Counted from the stretch's first letter, positions 52,986 to 64,000 are shown. The stretch is DNA of 64,000 nt from Allolobophora icterica (GCA_963556255.1 OY744605.1:6153222-6217221), one strand, 5' to 3'. Program-made: numbers and translations. Notes: generated by a model from the letters alone, not told the origin.

Positions 52986-53841
52986 CAGGGGTGGGCAACA
53001 TACGGCCCGCGGGCCGAATCCGGCCCCCGGGACTTTTCAACCGGCCCTTGACATGTCTTTAATATTAGCATTGTATCTGGCACTTTTATCCGGCCCTTAC
53101 ATGAATATTTGAATCTCTGAACGTAGGCTGACATTTAAACATCTGTTTCTTATTTATTAAGAATCCGGCCTCAACTAGTCAACTAGTTCACTACTCATTC
53201 ATCAATGTAATTACTTTCTGCCTGAAACAATACCACAGAGTGGGTAGGTTCGAAACTTTGGAAGCCATCTTCACTTAGATTTCATGCCCTGAAAATGGTT
53301 GCACTGTTTCCAAGCACCTATATTTGTGAACAGTTCTTCTCAAAGATGAAATTAAAAAAATACAGAAGCAGATGCAGACTAACAAATGACAATCTTTCTA
53401 ATGAAATTTGAATTGCCGCTTCGAACATTAAATCAACCATGCTGGATAAATTGTGTCGTGACAAGAAGTGTCAGATTTCACATTAATCATTAAATATAGG
53501 ATAGCACACCAAGCATATGGATACATTGTACACTAACAGTTTTATATATATTTTTTAAACTGAAGAAACTTAACATATTTAGTATTTTATTGTAGTGTAG
53601 GACTGTAGGTAGGCCCTAATTAGGATAATTATATTTTCATCATAAAAATTATCTTCATTTAGTTTAACATAAATTTAACAATAACGGTTATATCGCAATA
53701 GTTAGTTTGTATAAAATTAATATTGTCTTATTTTCTTGGGCAAATGAATCTGCAAAAATTAGCCTGCGATTGGCATGCGGCCCCTGAGCTGCCCTTAAAA
53801 TCTTAGGTCGGCCCGCTGTTAAAAGAAGTTGCCCATGCCTG
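52986..53841 (+). mobile_element. hAT element with transposase carboxy-terminal remnant, 856 bp
   Basis: The ends CAGGGGTGGGCAAC and CAGGCATGGGCAAC (complement) are flanked by a perfect CTCTACAT duplication (52978-52985 and 53842-53849). At about 53290-53485 the plus strand encodes VALFPSTYICEQFFSKMK, then SRCRLTNDNLSNEI, a TGA, and IAASNIKSTMLDKL. This is the dimerisation region of hAT transposases of the GTF2IRD2/Charlie type. The rest of the transposase is deleted. Confidence 0.93.
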
Positions 53842-53849
53842 CTCTACAT

Positions 53850-54857
53850 CGAAGAGCGAGTCCGCTACACTGTTACCACTCATAAAAAATGAAAAACCCA
53901 AGTTAGAACATTAAAAAAGCAAGAAAATCCAAGGTTGGTTTCCTGCAGACTTTTCAAATCAATAAACGAATTATAAGATAAAGTATGAAAATACAATACA
54001 ATTAATCCAATTCTGTAATAAAAATTTGTTCTATCTTTCATTTCTAATTTTCACTTTTACAATCTTATGGGTAATCGTTGATTGCTAAAAATTATTAGTT
54101 AATATTCAAAGCAAATTAGAAATATTTATATACATGTTTTTATTTTCATCAGAGTTCGAATTACTTGAATTATTACTTCTGTCGCACACTTTATTTTTTT
54201 TCAAAACAAGAAAAAAGATAAAAGACTATGAAACATATAGGAAGGGGCCCTGGATTTGCAAATATTTTACTTTTGATTTTATGATTATTACATCAGTCCC
54301 AACACAATTTTTAATGCGATAGAAACACTTAGTTATTTAGGTACAGTTTCTTGATCATTATTTATTTTTAAATTTGTTGCTATGCAAATTTTGTTTCTAT
54401 GAACTAACGTCATTCCCACCCCCTAAAAAATGCTCCCCCTAAAAAATTTCGCTCCAGTAAAAAATTCCTGCGGACGCCCATGATGAAACTCAAAATATTA
54501 TATATTAAGCTTTTAAAAAGAGCAACAGCTGATTACCTCGGGAAAACTTCCGAAAAAGTACATTATGAGTCTGCAGTGTCCTTGAGTCTTTAGAGTTATA
54601 ATATGTTAAATATAGCAGTTGACTCCTGTAGCACATGGTTGCACGCATATTGCGCCACTTATTAATTGACCTCGAGCATCCAGACCGTTGCAAAAATTGA
54701 TTAAATTAATGAAAAAAGGGTTTCAATAAAACAAGAAAAACCCAAGCAAAAAACCCAAGGTCTCCAAGAAAAACCCCACTTCCCAAGTTCAGATTAAAAA
54801 AACCAAGATCTTGTGAAAAACCCAAGGAGTGGTAACGCTGGGACTCCGCTAAGGCTA
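53850..54857. other. Intergenic, AT-rich, no gene
   Basis: AAAACCCAAG words recur near 53890, 54750 and 54815, bracketing the stretch. Nothing coding is recognised. Confidence 0.4.
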
Positions 54858-56160
54858 AGGTCGACGCAAATTGTTTTGACAGTCAGAAGATGTCACTAAA
54901 TAAAGGTTAATACAAAACTTGTTTAAGACACCTTTAAAAAGGTGCCTGCCGACGCTTTAATTAGGCAGCTGCTGCATCATACCTAATAGCTGACGAACGT
55001 GTTAATCCTCATGAAACCAGATTGGTCCTCGGGTATCCTGTATTATCTCACCTGCAGTACGGATTGGGCTACTGCTAATATTATTAATAGTTGGCGGTTT
55101 TCGAATTTGTTGTTTGGATACCGATCATCGATTTTATGTGGACAGTTTTTGTTGCGCGTGACAGATAACTTTGAAATACAATACACGATGTTGGGGACCC
55201 CACAAAGTTCGCACGGCATAACTTTTGTCAGTGCGAGTCTTAATCCAAACAACCATTAGCGAACTGCATATCCTAGTATCGTTTCTGCGAGATAAGAGAA
55301 TTGTAGGTAGTAATCTTTTGTCAGATACAGCGCATAGGAGGCACTACAGCTGTACTGGAAGAGGACGATAGCGCCAGCAATGATCACGGACCATGAAGAT
55401 CACCTACTTCGAAGTATCAGAACACAGTGATGTTGACATTTTGCTGTACGTCAACTATTGCACGTGAATTCTTGCAAAAATTAACGTAGTTTCTACAGCT
55501 TTTGTAGTTTTCAAAGAAATCATACACACTGTGCACCCAACGCCAACGGCGTGCACTGATATAAATTAGCACGGCTGTTTTGCGAAATATTGAACATTAA
55601 TAATGACTAAGAAAACAATGCTTGAGTTGTGTCGTGTTTACATGATTACAACAATTTCTTCATTCGTTTTAATGAAGTTTATTGTCTCAAATAAGAAACG
55701 AGGCCGTAGAATGAATCAACCAAGAATTGGAATGTAATTTTCATATTAATTTGGGTCCCGTGGGATCGCAGTTGGTCATTACCGGGTGCGGTATCAACCG
55801 TTGGTCGCATGAAGGTTAAGGTAAGATCGACGTGAACGGCTGTGACAGTCAGAAGATGTCGCTAAACATTGGCTAATAAAATGCTTATCTTAGACACCTT
55901 TAAAACGACTTCTGGGACGCCATATGTTTAGCAACTGCCGTTTATGCGCTAGGTCTGTATCCTGAGGTGGTCCTGGTAAGGTTAAGATCGACGTAAACGG
56001 CTCTGACAGTCAGAAGATGTCGCTAATCAGTGGCTAATTAAATCTGATTTTAGACACCTTTAAAATGCAGGTTTCATAAGCTATATATTAAGCCGTTACC
56101 ATTTAAGTCGCTGGACATCAGAAAAGATTTGGCAATGCTTAGGTCGACGTCAACGGTACT
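54858..56160. repeat. Module repeats of the unclassified family
   Basis: Three more modules with GTCAGAAGATGTC and TTAGACACCTTTAAAA stand at 54858, 55820 and 55978. The last two are 158 bases apart in tandem. The interval 55000-55800 has nothing recognisable. Confidence 0.55.
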
Positions 56161-56365
56161 AAACAGTGCATAATATATTCCATTTGGTTCGTTCAAATCT
56201 AAAGTTAGAAATATCTAATTTGTCGTGCATACCCACCGTGACTTTACCTTTTTCTGGTTTCTCTGAATTGTCTGACTTTGACTGGGCTTTACTAACAGAC
56301 TGTGATTTCTCATTCCAAATTCACTTGACTCGGACATCGATTGATGATGCTCTATGCCCAGTTAA

Positions 56366-56594
56366 CGGGGAGATGGTTAAATGCTAACATGCTGGCACAA
56401 AGATCAGAAGGACGTGGGTTCGATACCCGCTAACCTCACAAGGTCAACTCATCCTTCATTCCCTAGATGGCGATTGTAAAATGAGCATGGCTACCGTACA
56501 GTTAAATTCGACTCCTGTTAAACTTGTTATCGTCTGTTACTATTATATCATGTAATCTTACTGCATACTTGTAAGTTTGAATTAATAAACGAAG

Positions 56595-56660
<66 letters not shown>
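56366..56660 (+). mobile_element. tRNA-derived SINE with (ATT)n tail
   Basis: The head has A-box-like ATGGTTAAATGCTAACATG and B-box GGGTTCGATACCC. A body follows with CAACTCATCCTTCATTCC and GTAAAATGAGCATGG. The 3-prime end is TTAATAAACGAAG followed by about 22 ATT units. The distal half recurs at 62401-62651 after the assembly gap. Confidence 0.8.
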
Positions 56661-56663
<3 letters not shown>

Positions 56664-56937
56664 AGCATTGGTTAAAGCGTATGTCCCATGCATCTCTCTG
56701 AGCCTGGAGCCACGGTTCGCCTCCTGATGTTGGCTGATTGAAGAGATTTTAATATCTGACTAGCATGGTTCGTACACGGAGATATTATTGGCGTGGCATC
56801 CATGCAAACGGACAGCGGTGGTGAAGGCTCTGACCCGATCAGTTCATTGAAAAATCGTTATCGGAAACGTATTCATTAACTCCGAACTTCTAAAGCTCCA
56901 CTCGAAAGCCAAGCGCATGACACCAGCTTATTCATGG
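56661..56937 (+). repeat. Left flank of the satellite, copy 1 (direct repeat with 62652-62937)
   Basis: AACAGCATTGGTTAAAGCG begins a segment that may contain a second tRNA-like head (A-box-like here, B-box-like GGTTCGCCTCC at 56715). It ends with the APLES.AHDTSLF coding-like peptide. It matches the segment after the gap at more than 90 percent by eye. Confidence 0.75.
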
Positions 56938-59199
56938 GAAGGCATGGTAGGGTTGATATAAGGCATGGGAGGGTTGATATAAGGCATGGGAGGGTTGATA
57001 TAAGGCATGGTATGGTTGATATAAGGCATGGGAGGGTTGATATAAGGCATTGGAGGGTTGATATAAGGCATGGTAGGGTTGATATAAGGCATGGGAGGGT
57101 TGATATAAGGCATGGGAGGGTTGATATAAGGCATCGGAGGGTTGATATAAGGCATGGTAGGGTTGATATAAGGCATGGTAGGGTTGATATAAGGCATGGT
57201 AGGGTTGATATAAGGCATGGTAGGGTTGATATAAGGCATGGGAGGGTTGATATAAGGCATGGTAGGGTTGATATAAGGCATGGGAGGGTTGATATAAGGC
57301 ATCGGAGGGTTGATATAAGGCATGGTAGGGTTGATATAAGGCATGGTAGGGTTGATATAAGGCATGGGAGGGTTGATATAAGGCATGGGAGGGTTGATAT
57401 AAGGCATCGGAGGGTTGATATAAGGCATGGTAGGGTTGATATAAGGCATGGTAGGGTTGATATAAGGCATGGTAGGGTTGATATAAGGCATGGTAGGGTT
57501 GATATAAGGCATGGTAGGGTTGATATAAGGCATGGGAGGGTTGATATAAGGCATCGGAGGGTTGATATAAGCCATGGTAGGGTTGATATAAGGCATGGTA
57601 GGGTTGATATAAGCCATGGTAGGGTTGATATAAGGCATGGGAGGGTTGATATATGGCATGGGAGGGTTGATATAAGGCATGGGAGGGTTGATATAAGGCA
57701 TGTAGGGTTGATATAAGGCATGGTAGGGTTGATATAAGGCATGGTAGGGTTGATATAAGGCATGGTAGGGTTGATATAAGGCATGGGAGGGTTGATATAA
57801 GGCATGGGAGGGTTGATATAAGGCATGGGAGGGTTGATATAAGGCATCGGAGGGTTGATATAAGGCATGGGAGGGTTGATATAAGGCATCGGAGGGTTGA
57901 TATAAGGCATGGTAGGGTTGATATAAGGCATGGTAGGGTTGATATAAGGCATGGGATGGTTGATATAAGGCATGGGAGGGTTGATATAAGGCATGGTAGG
58001 GTTGATATAAGGCATGGTAGGGTTGATATAAGGCATGGGAGGGTTGATATAAGGCATCGGAGGGTTGATATAAGGCATGGTAGGGTTGATATAAGGCATG
58101 GTAGGGTTGATATAAGGCATGGTAGGGTTGATATAAGGCATGGGAGGGTTGATATAAGGCATCGGAGGGTTGATATAAGGCATGGTAGGGTTGATATAAG
58201 GCATGGTAGGGTTGATATAAGGCATGGTAGGGTTGATATAAGGCATGGGAGGGTTGATATAAGGCATCGGAGGGTTGATATAAGGCATGGTAGGGTTGAT
58301 ATAAGGCATGGGAGGGTTGATATAAGGCATGGGAGGGTTGATATAAGGCATCGGAGGGTTGATATAAGGCATGGTAGGGTTGATATAAGGCATGGTAGGG
58401 TTGATATAAGGCATGGTAGGGTTGATATAAGGCATGGTAGGGTTGATATAAGGCATGGTAGGGTTGATATAAGGCATGGGAGGGTTGATATAAGGCATCG
58501 GAGGGTTGATATAAGGCATGGTAGGGTTGATATAAGGCATGGTAGGGTTGATATAAGGCATGGTAGGGTTGATATAAGGCATGGGAGGGTTGATATAAGG
58601 CATGGGAGGGTTGATATAAGGCATCGGAGGGTTGATATAAGGCATGTAGGGTTGATATAAGGCATGGTAGGGTTGATATAAGGCATGGTAGGGTTGATAT
58701 AAGGCATGGTAGGGTTGATATAAGGCATGGGAGGGTTGATATAAGGCATGGGAGGGTTGATATAAGGCATGGGAGGGTTGATATAAGGCATCGGAGGGTT
58801 GATATAAGGCATGGTAGGGTTGATATAAGGCATCGGAGGGTTGATATATACGGCATGGTAGGGTTGATATAAGGCATGGTAGGGTTGATATAAGGCATGG
58901 TAGGGTTGATATAAGGCATGGTAGGGTTGATATAAGGCATGGGAGGGTTGATATAAGGCATCGGAGGGTTGATATAAGGCGTGGTAGGGTTGATATAAGG
59001 CATGGTAGGGTTGATATAAGGCATGGTAGGGTTGATATAAGGCATGGGAGGGTTGATATAAGGCATCGGAGGGTTGATATAAGGCGTGGTAGGGTTGATA
59101 TAAGGCATGGTAGGGTTGATATAAGGCATGGGAGGGTTGATATAAGGCATGGGAGGGTTGATATAAGGCATGGTAGGGTTGATATAAGGCATGGGAGGG
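56938..59199. repeat. 21-bp satellite array
   Basis: About 108 units of the form GGCATGGGAGGGTTGATATAA. Three main variants differ at positions 6-8: ATGGGAGGG, ATGGTAGGG and ATCGGAGGG. Order is non-random: a GGG unit usually precedes a CGG unit, which precedes a run of two to five GTA units. Two 20-bp units (ATGTAGGG) lie near 57700 and 58643. Because 21 is divisible by three and no frame holds a stop, frames of up to 754 codons arise on both strands and are not genes. Confidence 0.97.
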
Positions 59200-60128
59200 C
59201 AGAGCGTCTGATTTAAGGCGAGCGATCGATCGCTCTCCTTGGTCGCTCGCCGAGCAAACGTACCGGCGAGCGATTTACCGCTCGCCTAGCCGAAGGCTTC
59301 TTACCGTCGGTGACAGTCGGTCGTCGCTCGCGAAGTTTGAGTTAGACTCCAAGACGATAGACGAACCTGGAGCCAGACCATTATTTTATTTATCTAATTG
59401 AGAATACTTTAATTTACTTACTTGCGGCTGCGGTGAATGCGTGCCGTGACCTGTCCTAATTACTGCTGACTGATCACTCCAATTTCGTGCAACATGATTG
59501 GCCATAACAATACAGCCGACCCCTCACGTCGCGTGACATCATCCATAACATCAGCAATTTCGGAAATTATTTTAAACAACATTGGCGGCGAAGGTGAGCA
59601 AGTCGAATAATAATGTACACTTTGTACAGTTGAGCACGTATCTGTCATGGAAATTAGGCGACTAGTTCAATGTCGATGTAGTCGAAATAGAAAATGGTCG
59701 GACTGTGAACAAAATTTACTGCAAGTCCTGCAGAAAGCACGCCGAAAAAATTCGAATGGATTGCCGGCTGAAAGTTCAAGCTAAAAATGAGTGTTCAACG
59801 TACGAAGAAGGCTCAACCAACGTTGTGAAATCAGCCGTCACACGTCATCGTAGCCTACGTCAATGGTAGGTTTCTAGTGAATGTTCATTCATTAATTCAT
59901 GCTGAGAATTTATATAGCGCCTCTTCGAGAGACCTACTCAGAAGACGGAACCGAAGTGAGATAGGCCTACTAGATGAGTACTATATGCAGCGATACGAAA
60001 AATTACGAATACGTTACACAAAATACGCTGTAGACAAGAATTCCCGAGGTCGACCGCATATCGCTCGCCTACTCGATCCAGCGCGATCGATTTTCAACCC
60101 GCCTACTATTTTCAAATCAGACGCACTG
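59200..60128 (+). mobile_element. hAT element with BED-finger remnant, inserted in the satellite
   Basis: The inverted ends are CAGAGCGTCTGATTT and CAGTGCGTCTGATTT (complement). The flanking TGGGAGGG (59192-59199 and 60129-60136) is a perfect 8-bp duplication of satellite sequence. At about 59665-59873 the plus strand reads NVDVVEIENGRTVNKIYCKSC, EKIRMD and STNVVKSAVTRH, a BED-type zinc finger (CxxC, then TRH) as at the amino end of hAT transposases. A minus-oriented CR1 terminus (TTTATATAGCGCC) lies at 59910-59925. The catalytic domain is absent. Confidence 0.93.
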
Positions 60129-60165
60129 TGGGAGGGTTGATATAAGGCATCGGAGGGTTGATATA

Positions 60166-62010
60166 AGGGAGAAGGAGGGCCAATACTGGGAAACTAAGAT
60201 CAACTCCAGTTCTGGAGACCCGAGACGACTATGGTCCGCCTTCAAGGACTTGCTGGGGAGCTCAGGAGCTACTTCATCGCCGGCTCCTCCTCCGTTCTCG
60301 GCTGACGAATATGCCAACTTCTATGCCACAAAGATCAATGCTGTTCGTCGCGACACCGCTGACTCTCCTCCGCCCTCATTCTCCTCGACTGAGCTCTCTT
60401 TCTCCACCCTTGCTCCGGTCACTGAGGCTGAGCTGCGTCGCCTCATCCTCGCCTCGCCTGCCAAGTCGTCGGAATTGGATCCTCTCCCGACATTTCTCGT
60501 CCAGGAGCAAATCGAAACCCTCCTTCCGTTCCTGACGATCCTCTGTAATTCTTCTCTACGTGATGGCATCTTACCGGCTTCACAGAAACGTTCTATCATC
60601 ATGCCTACTCTGAAACAGATGGGTCTGGATCCCTCTAGCCCCTCGAATTATAGGCCAATATCTAATGTCAGTTTTATTTCTAAACTAATTGAGAAATTTG
60701 TAGCTTCCCAGTTATTGAGCTACCTAGACTCTAATAACCTTCTACCCTGCCGTCAGTCGGGATTCCGTAAGGGACACTCTACTGAGACCCTTCTACTTAG
60801 TCTTCTTAATGATGTTTACAGTGCCATTGATCGCTCTCAACTTACTCTTCTTGCACTTTACGATGTAAGTGCAGCCTTCGACACGGTAGATCATGATCTT
60901 CTACTGCGTCGCCTTTCTACCTCCTTTGGTATCTCCAACTTACCTCTACAGTGGCTTTCCTCATACCTATCTGACCGCTCTTCGTCTACTGTCTTCCACT
61001 CCTCGCGTTCCCCTTGGATTCCTGTACCTGTTGGCCTCCCCCAGGGTTCCGTGCTTGGCCCTCTTCTTTATATCCTCTTTACTGCTGACCTTGAATCTGT
61101 TCTTGCTGCTATTGCTCTGTCTAGCCACTCTTACGCTGATGATCTCCAATCTTACTTGCATTGCTCTGCAAGGGATGCTCTGAGTGCTGTTCGCGTGATG
61201 TCTCGCGCAACTGACACTCTGTCTGCCTGGCTTTCTTCCAATCGCCTGAGACTTAATCCTCTTAAGACCCAGTTCATATGGCTGGGTACCCGCCAGCAGC
61301 TGGCAAAACTTGATCTGAACTCTTTCGCAGCTGAATTCCCTCTAATGTCATTCTCTACCTCCGTACGAGACCTCGGTGTCATCATTGATCAGGAATTAAC
61401 ATTTACAAAGCACCTTTCCTCCTTGTCTCGCTCCTGCTTTTACCATCTCCGTCAGCTTAGGGTCGTTGCTCGCTCTCTCTCAACATCTGCTGCTTCTACT
61501 CTTATCCACGCCTTCGTTTGTTCTCGTCTAGACTACTGTTCTTCCCTTTACATTGGTCTTCCTCAAGTCCGGTTGTCCACTCTTGAGAGGGTCTTACGGT
61601 CTGCGGCTCGCCTTGTTGGTTCCATTCCTCGCTATGGTAGCGTATCCTCCTACATGTATCATACTCTACACTGGCTCCCTCTCCGGCAGCGTATCCTGTA
61701 TCGGCTCTGCTCTCTTGTCTGGCAAAGCGTCTTGGGCACAGCTCCTCGCTACTTATGCTCCATCTTTACTCTCTCTTCCTCCTTTACGGGTCGCTCAGCT
61801 CTCCGTTCCTCTACTCGGGGTGACTTTCTGGTTCCATTTGCCCGCACTGCTACAATGCAGCGTCGAGCATTTTCTGTTGTTGGTCCAACAGTGTGGAATG
61901 ACTTGCCATCTTTCCTTCGCCTATCTCCTCGTACACACTCGTCTTCCTTCTACACCCTATTGAAGACTTTTCTCTATGATCAGGCCTGGCTCGGGAGCGC
62001 CTCTGAGTAG
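60166..62010 (+). CDS. CR1 reverse transcriptase, uninterrupted
   Basis: The frame is open from the truncation point (EKEGQYWETKINSSSGD, then LWSAFKDLLG) to TAG at 62008-62010, about 614 codons. No ATG start is expected because the 5-prime part is lost. The RT motifs are complete: PSNYRPISNVSFISKLIEK, SGFRKGHSTET, LALYDVSAAFDTVDH with the first catalytic Asp, VGLPQGSVLGPLLY, and SYADDLQSY with the catalytic pair. The thumb follows with HTLHWLPLRQRI and the tail SVVGPTVWNDLPSFLRLSPR, then LLKTFLYDQAW. The endonuclease, needed for insertion, is missing. The frame is nevertheless undamaged over its whole length, so the copy is recent. Confidence 0.93.
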   Translation, partial: REKEGQYWETKINSSSGDPRRLWSAFKDLLGSSGATSSPAPPPFSADEYANFYATKINAVRRDTADSPPPSFSSTELSFSTLAPVTEAELRRLILASPAKSSELDPLPTFLVQEQIETLLPFLTILCNSSLRDGILPASQKRSIIMPTLKQMGLDPSSPSNYRPISNVSFISKLIEKFVASQLLSYLDSNNLLPCRQSGFRKGHSTETLLLSLLNDVYSAIDRSQLTLLALYDVSAAFDTVDHDLLLRRLSTSFGISNLPLQWLSSYLSDRSSSTVFHSSRSPWIPVPVGLPQGSVLGPLLYILFTADLESVLAAIALSSHSYADDLQSYLHCSARDALSAVRVMSRATDTLSAWLSSNRLRLNPLKTQFIWLGTRQQLAKLDLNSFAAEFPLMSFSTSVRDLGVIIDQELTFTKHLSSLSRSCFYHLRQLRVVARSLSTSAASTLIHAFVCSRLDYCSSLYIGLPQVRLSTLERVLRSAARLVGSIPRYGSVSSYMYHTLHWLPLRQRILYRLCSLVWQSVLGTAPRYLCSIFTLSSSFTGRSALRSSTRGDFLVPFARTATMQRRAFSVVGPTVWNDLPSFLRLSPRTHSSSFYTLLKTFLYDQAWLGSASE

Positions 62011-62058
62011 AACACTTGAAGAGGCGCTATATAAATTTTATGATTGATGATTGATTGA
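60166..62058 (+). mobile_element. CR1 retrotransposon, 5-prime truncated, inserted in the satellite
   Basis: Satellite sequence stops at about 60165 and resumes with ATAAGGCATGGG at about 62060. The 3-prime end is GAGGCGCTATATAAATTTTA, then a TGAT/TTGAT tail that merges with the satellite TTGATATAAGG. No long duplication is visible. The intact coding frame marks it as the youngest LINE here. Confidence 0.92.
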
Positions 62059-62200
62059 TTGATAAGGCATGGGAGGGTTGATATAAGGCATGGGAGGGTT
62101 GATATAAGGCATGGTAGGGTTGATATAAGGCATGGTAGGGTTGATATAAGGCATGGGAGGATTGATATAAGGCATGGGAGGGTTGATATAAGGCATGGGA
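62059..62200. repeat. 21-bp satellite, right part up to the gap
   Basis: Six to seven units continue the array after the CR1 insertion and run into the Ns. Confidence 0.97.
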
Positions 62201-62400
62201 NNNNNNNNNNNNNNNNNNNNNNNNNNNNNNNNNNNNNNNNNNNNNNNNNNNNNNNNNNNNNNNNNNNNNNNNNNNNNNNNNNNNNNNNNNNNNNNNNNNN
62301 NNNNNNNNNNNNNNNNNNNNNNNNNNNNNNNNNNNNNNNNNNNNNNNNNNNNNNNNNNNNNNNNNNNNNNNNNNNNNNNNNNNNNNNNNNNNNNNNNNNN
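62201..62400. other. Assembly gap (200 Ns)
   Basis: No sequence. The round size suggests a placeholder. The gap replaces satellite and the first half of the second SINE copy. Confidence 0.99.
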
Positions 62401-62572
62401 GCATGGCTGCCATACAGTTAAATGCGACTCATGTTAAACTTGTTATCGTCTGTTACTACTATATCATGTAATCTTACTGCGTACTTGTCAGTTTGAATTA
62501 ATAAACGAAGATTATTATTATTATTTTTATATTATTATTTTTTTTCAGCCCGGGGTAATGGGGTATCAAGGA

Positions 62573-62654
<82 letters not shown>

Positions 62655-62937
62655 TAACAGCATTGGTTAAAGCGTATGTCCCATGCATCTCTCTGAGCCT
62701 GGAGCCACGGTTCGACTTCTGATGTCGGCTGATTAAGAGATCTTAATATCTGACTAGCACAGTTCGTACACGGAGACATTATTGGCGTGGCATCCATTCA
62801 AACGGACAGCGGTGGTGAAGGATCTGACCAGATCATTTCATTGAAAAATCGTTATCGGAAACATATTCATCAACTCCGAACTTCTAAAGCTCCACTCGAA
62901 AGTCAAGCGCATGACACCAGCTTATTCAAGGGAAGGC
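62401..62937 (+). repeat. Second copy of SINE tail and satellite flank
   Basis: GCATGGCTGCCATACAG to TTATTCAAGGGAAGGCATC repeats 56486-56940 in direct orientation, with an (ATT)n tract of different length at 62572-62651 and an extra CAGCCCGGGGTAATGGGG insert near 62547. It then leads into one degraded satellite unit. Confidence 0.85.
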
Positions 62938-63460
62938 ATCGGAGGGTTGATATAAGACATGGAGGGGCTACCATGGAAGGCATGGGAGGGGCCATCTTGA
63001 AAGACTTGGTAGGGGCTACCATGAAGGCATGGAAAACACCAAGCACACCAAGAAATATAAAGAGACAGGCAGATGAGCACACAAAGGCATACATGTACCC
63101 ATATTTCACAAGAGGACAAACCTACAGAGAAACAAAACACACACACACAATTGCACAGTCTCTGGCAATTAAGGAACCAACCACACAGACCGATCCGAGC
63201 AAAGAGGAGCATACAGCAGCCTATAGAGGTAATACAGAAGCATACAGTAGCAAAAATGAGCATAAAGAAGCATACAGACGTATACAGAAGCATACAGGAG
63301 CAAACAGGAGCATAAGAAGCATACAGACGAAAACAGAAGCACTCAGGAGCAACCAGGAGCGTACAGAAGTATACAGCATGAGCATATATTCATTCATTCA
63401 TTCGGAAATTTTAAAAAGCGCACCTTCAAGAAACCAGAAGAATGCAAAAGCATGCTGACG
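62938..63460 (+). repeat. Degenerate satellite end and AGCATACAG minisatellite
   Basis: Degenerate units (GACATGGAGGGGCTACC, GGCATGGGAGGGGCCATC, GACTTGGTAGGGGCTACC) end near 63025. From about 63200, AGCATACAG and GAAGCATACAG words repeat to 63375 and resume at 63828-63860, right of the CR1 insertion. Confidence 0.65.
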
Positions 63461-63461
63461 T

Positions 63462-63826
<365 letters not shown>

Positions 63827-64000
63827 AGCATACAGTAGAATGCAGAAGCATACACACGTACACATGTGGGGTTCGCCCTCCCGGACGCCAGCCCTCGTTG
63901 CGCCGCGAGGGCTTTGCGACTCCAGCCCACCAGTGTTATTTCTATTAACTGAAACTGTAACTGAAATAGCATAATAACTGAAAAATGTTTGACAGTTAGG
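63827..64000. other. Right edge of window, minisatellite remnant, no gene
   Basis: GAAGCATACAG words to about 63860, then GC-rich and AT-rich sequence without a recognised feature. Confidence 0.4.

Noticed and set aside
56876..59192. Long open frames (589, 633 and 754 codons; also plus-strand frames) of MPYINPP-type repeats
   Set aside because: They follow from a 21-bp satellite without stop codons. They are open on both strands and shift at 20-bp units, so there is no evidence of coding.
62787..63458. 223-codon frame right of the assembly gap
   Set aside because: It strings together the satellite flank, a degraded satellite and an AGCATACAG minisatellite; no domain and no coding signature.

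Overview
This window is repeat-rich nuclear DNA from an animal, most likely a marine invertebrate. The evidence is a multi-exon mitochondrial nuclease gene with canonical GT-AG introns, a seven-transmembrane receptor, and a load of CR1-, RTE-, RNase-H- and R4-type non-LTR retrotransposons, hAT and piggyBac DNA transposons, tRNA-derived SINEs and very long microsatellites. An invertebrate deuterostome such as an echinoderm would fit the receptor, but the sequence alone does not fix the phylum. There is no operon, CRISPR array or prokaryotic feature, and 62201-62400 is an assembly gap of Ns.

Only two host genes can be supported. The first is an intact five-exon EXOG-like nuclease on the plus strand (28859-33858, 359 codons, all splice phases compatible). 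The second is a class-A GPCR-like open frame of 595 residues on the minus strand (39284-41071). A short exon-like segment around 38663-38991 shares a peptide with the two flanks of the large satellite and is left unassigned.

Layout: 1-5 kb is a truncated RNase-H LINE in old AT-rich repeats. 5-9 kb holds a (GAT)n tract and an almost complete RTE element with two frameshifts. 9-24 kb is a mosaic of an unrecognised repeat family whose sub-blocks recur in the same order, broken by CR1 fragments, SINEs, hAT elements and a long-inverted-repeat element. 24.3-26.4 kb is a decayed piggyBac element with two nested hAT-like elements, and 27-28 kb is a CR1 tail split by two more. EXOG follows, with minisatellites in introns 2 and 3. 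34.7-39 kb holds a MITE with TAA target duplications, a composite inverted-repeat element carrying tRNA-like segments, and an inverted GC-rich minisatellite. After the receptor, 41.5-50.5 kb is dominated by tri- and tetranucleotide arrays and R4/Dong-like retroelement pieces lying in (TAA)n. 50.5-56.3 kb returns to the unrecognised family. 56.9-62.2 kb is a 21-bp satellite interrupted by an hAT element and a CR1 with an uninterrupted reverse transcriptase frame. The window ends in a second copy of the satellite flank and a second CR1 carrying a (TC)n tract.

No cooperating gene set is visible. The interest lies in how mobile elements, microsatellites and host splice sites interact: a minisatellite that multiplies a 5-prime splice site, a dinucleotide tract carried inside a retrotransposon coding frame, retroelements lodged in TAA repeats, and the unclassified ordered-module family.
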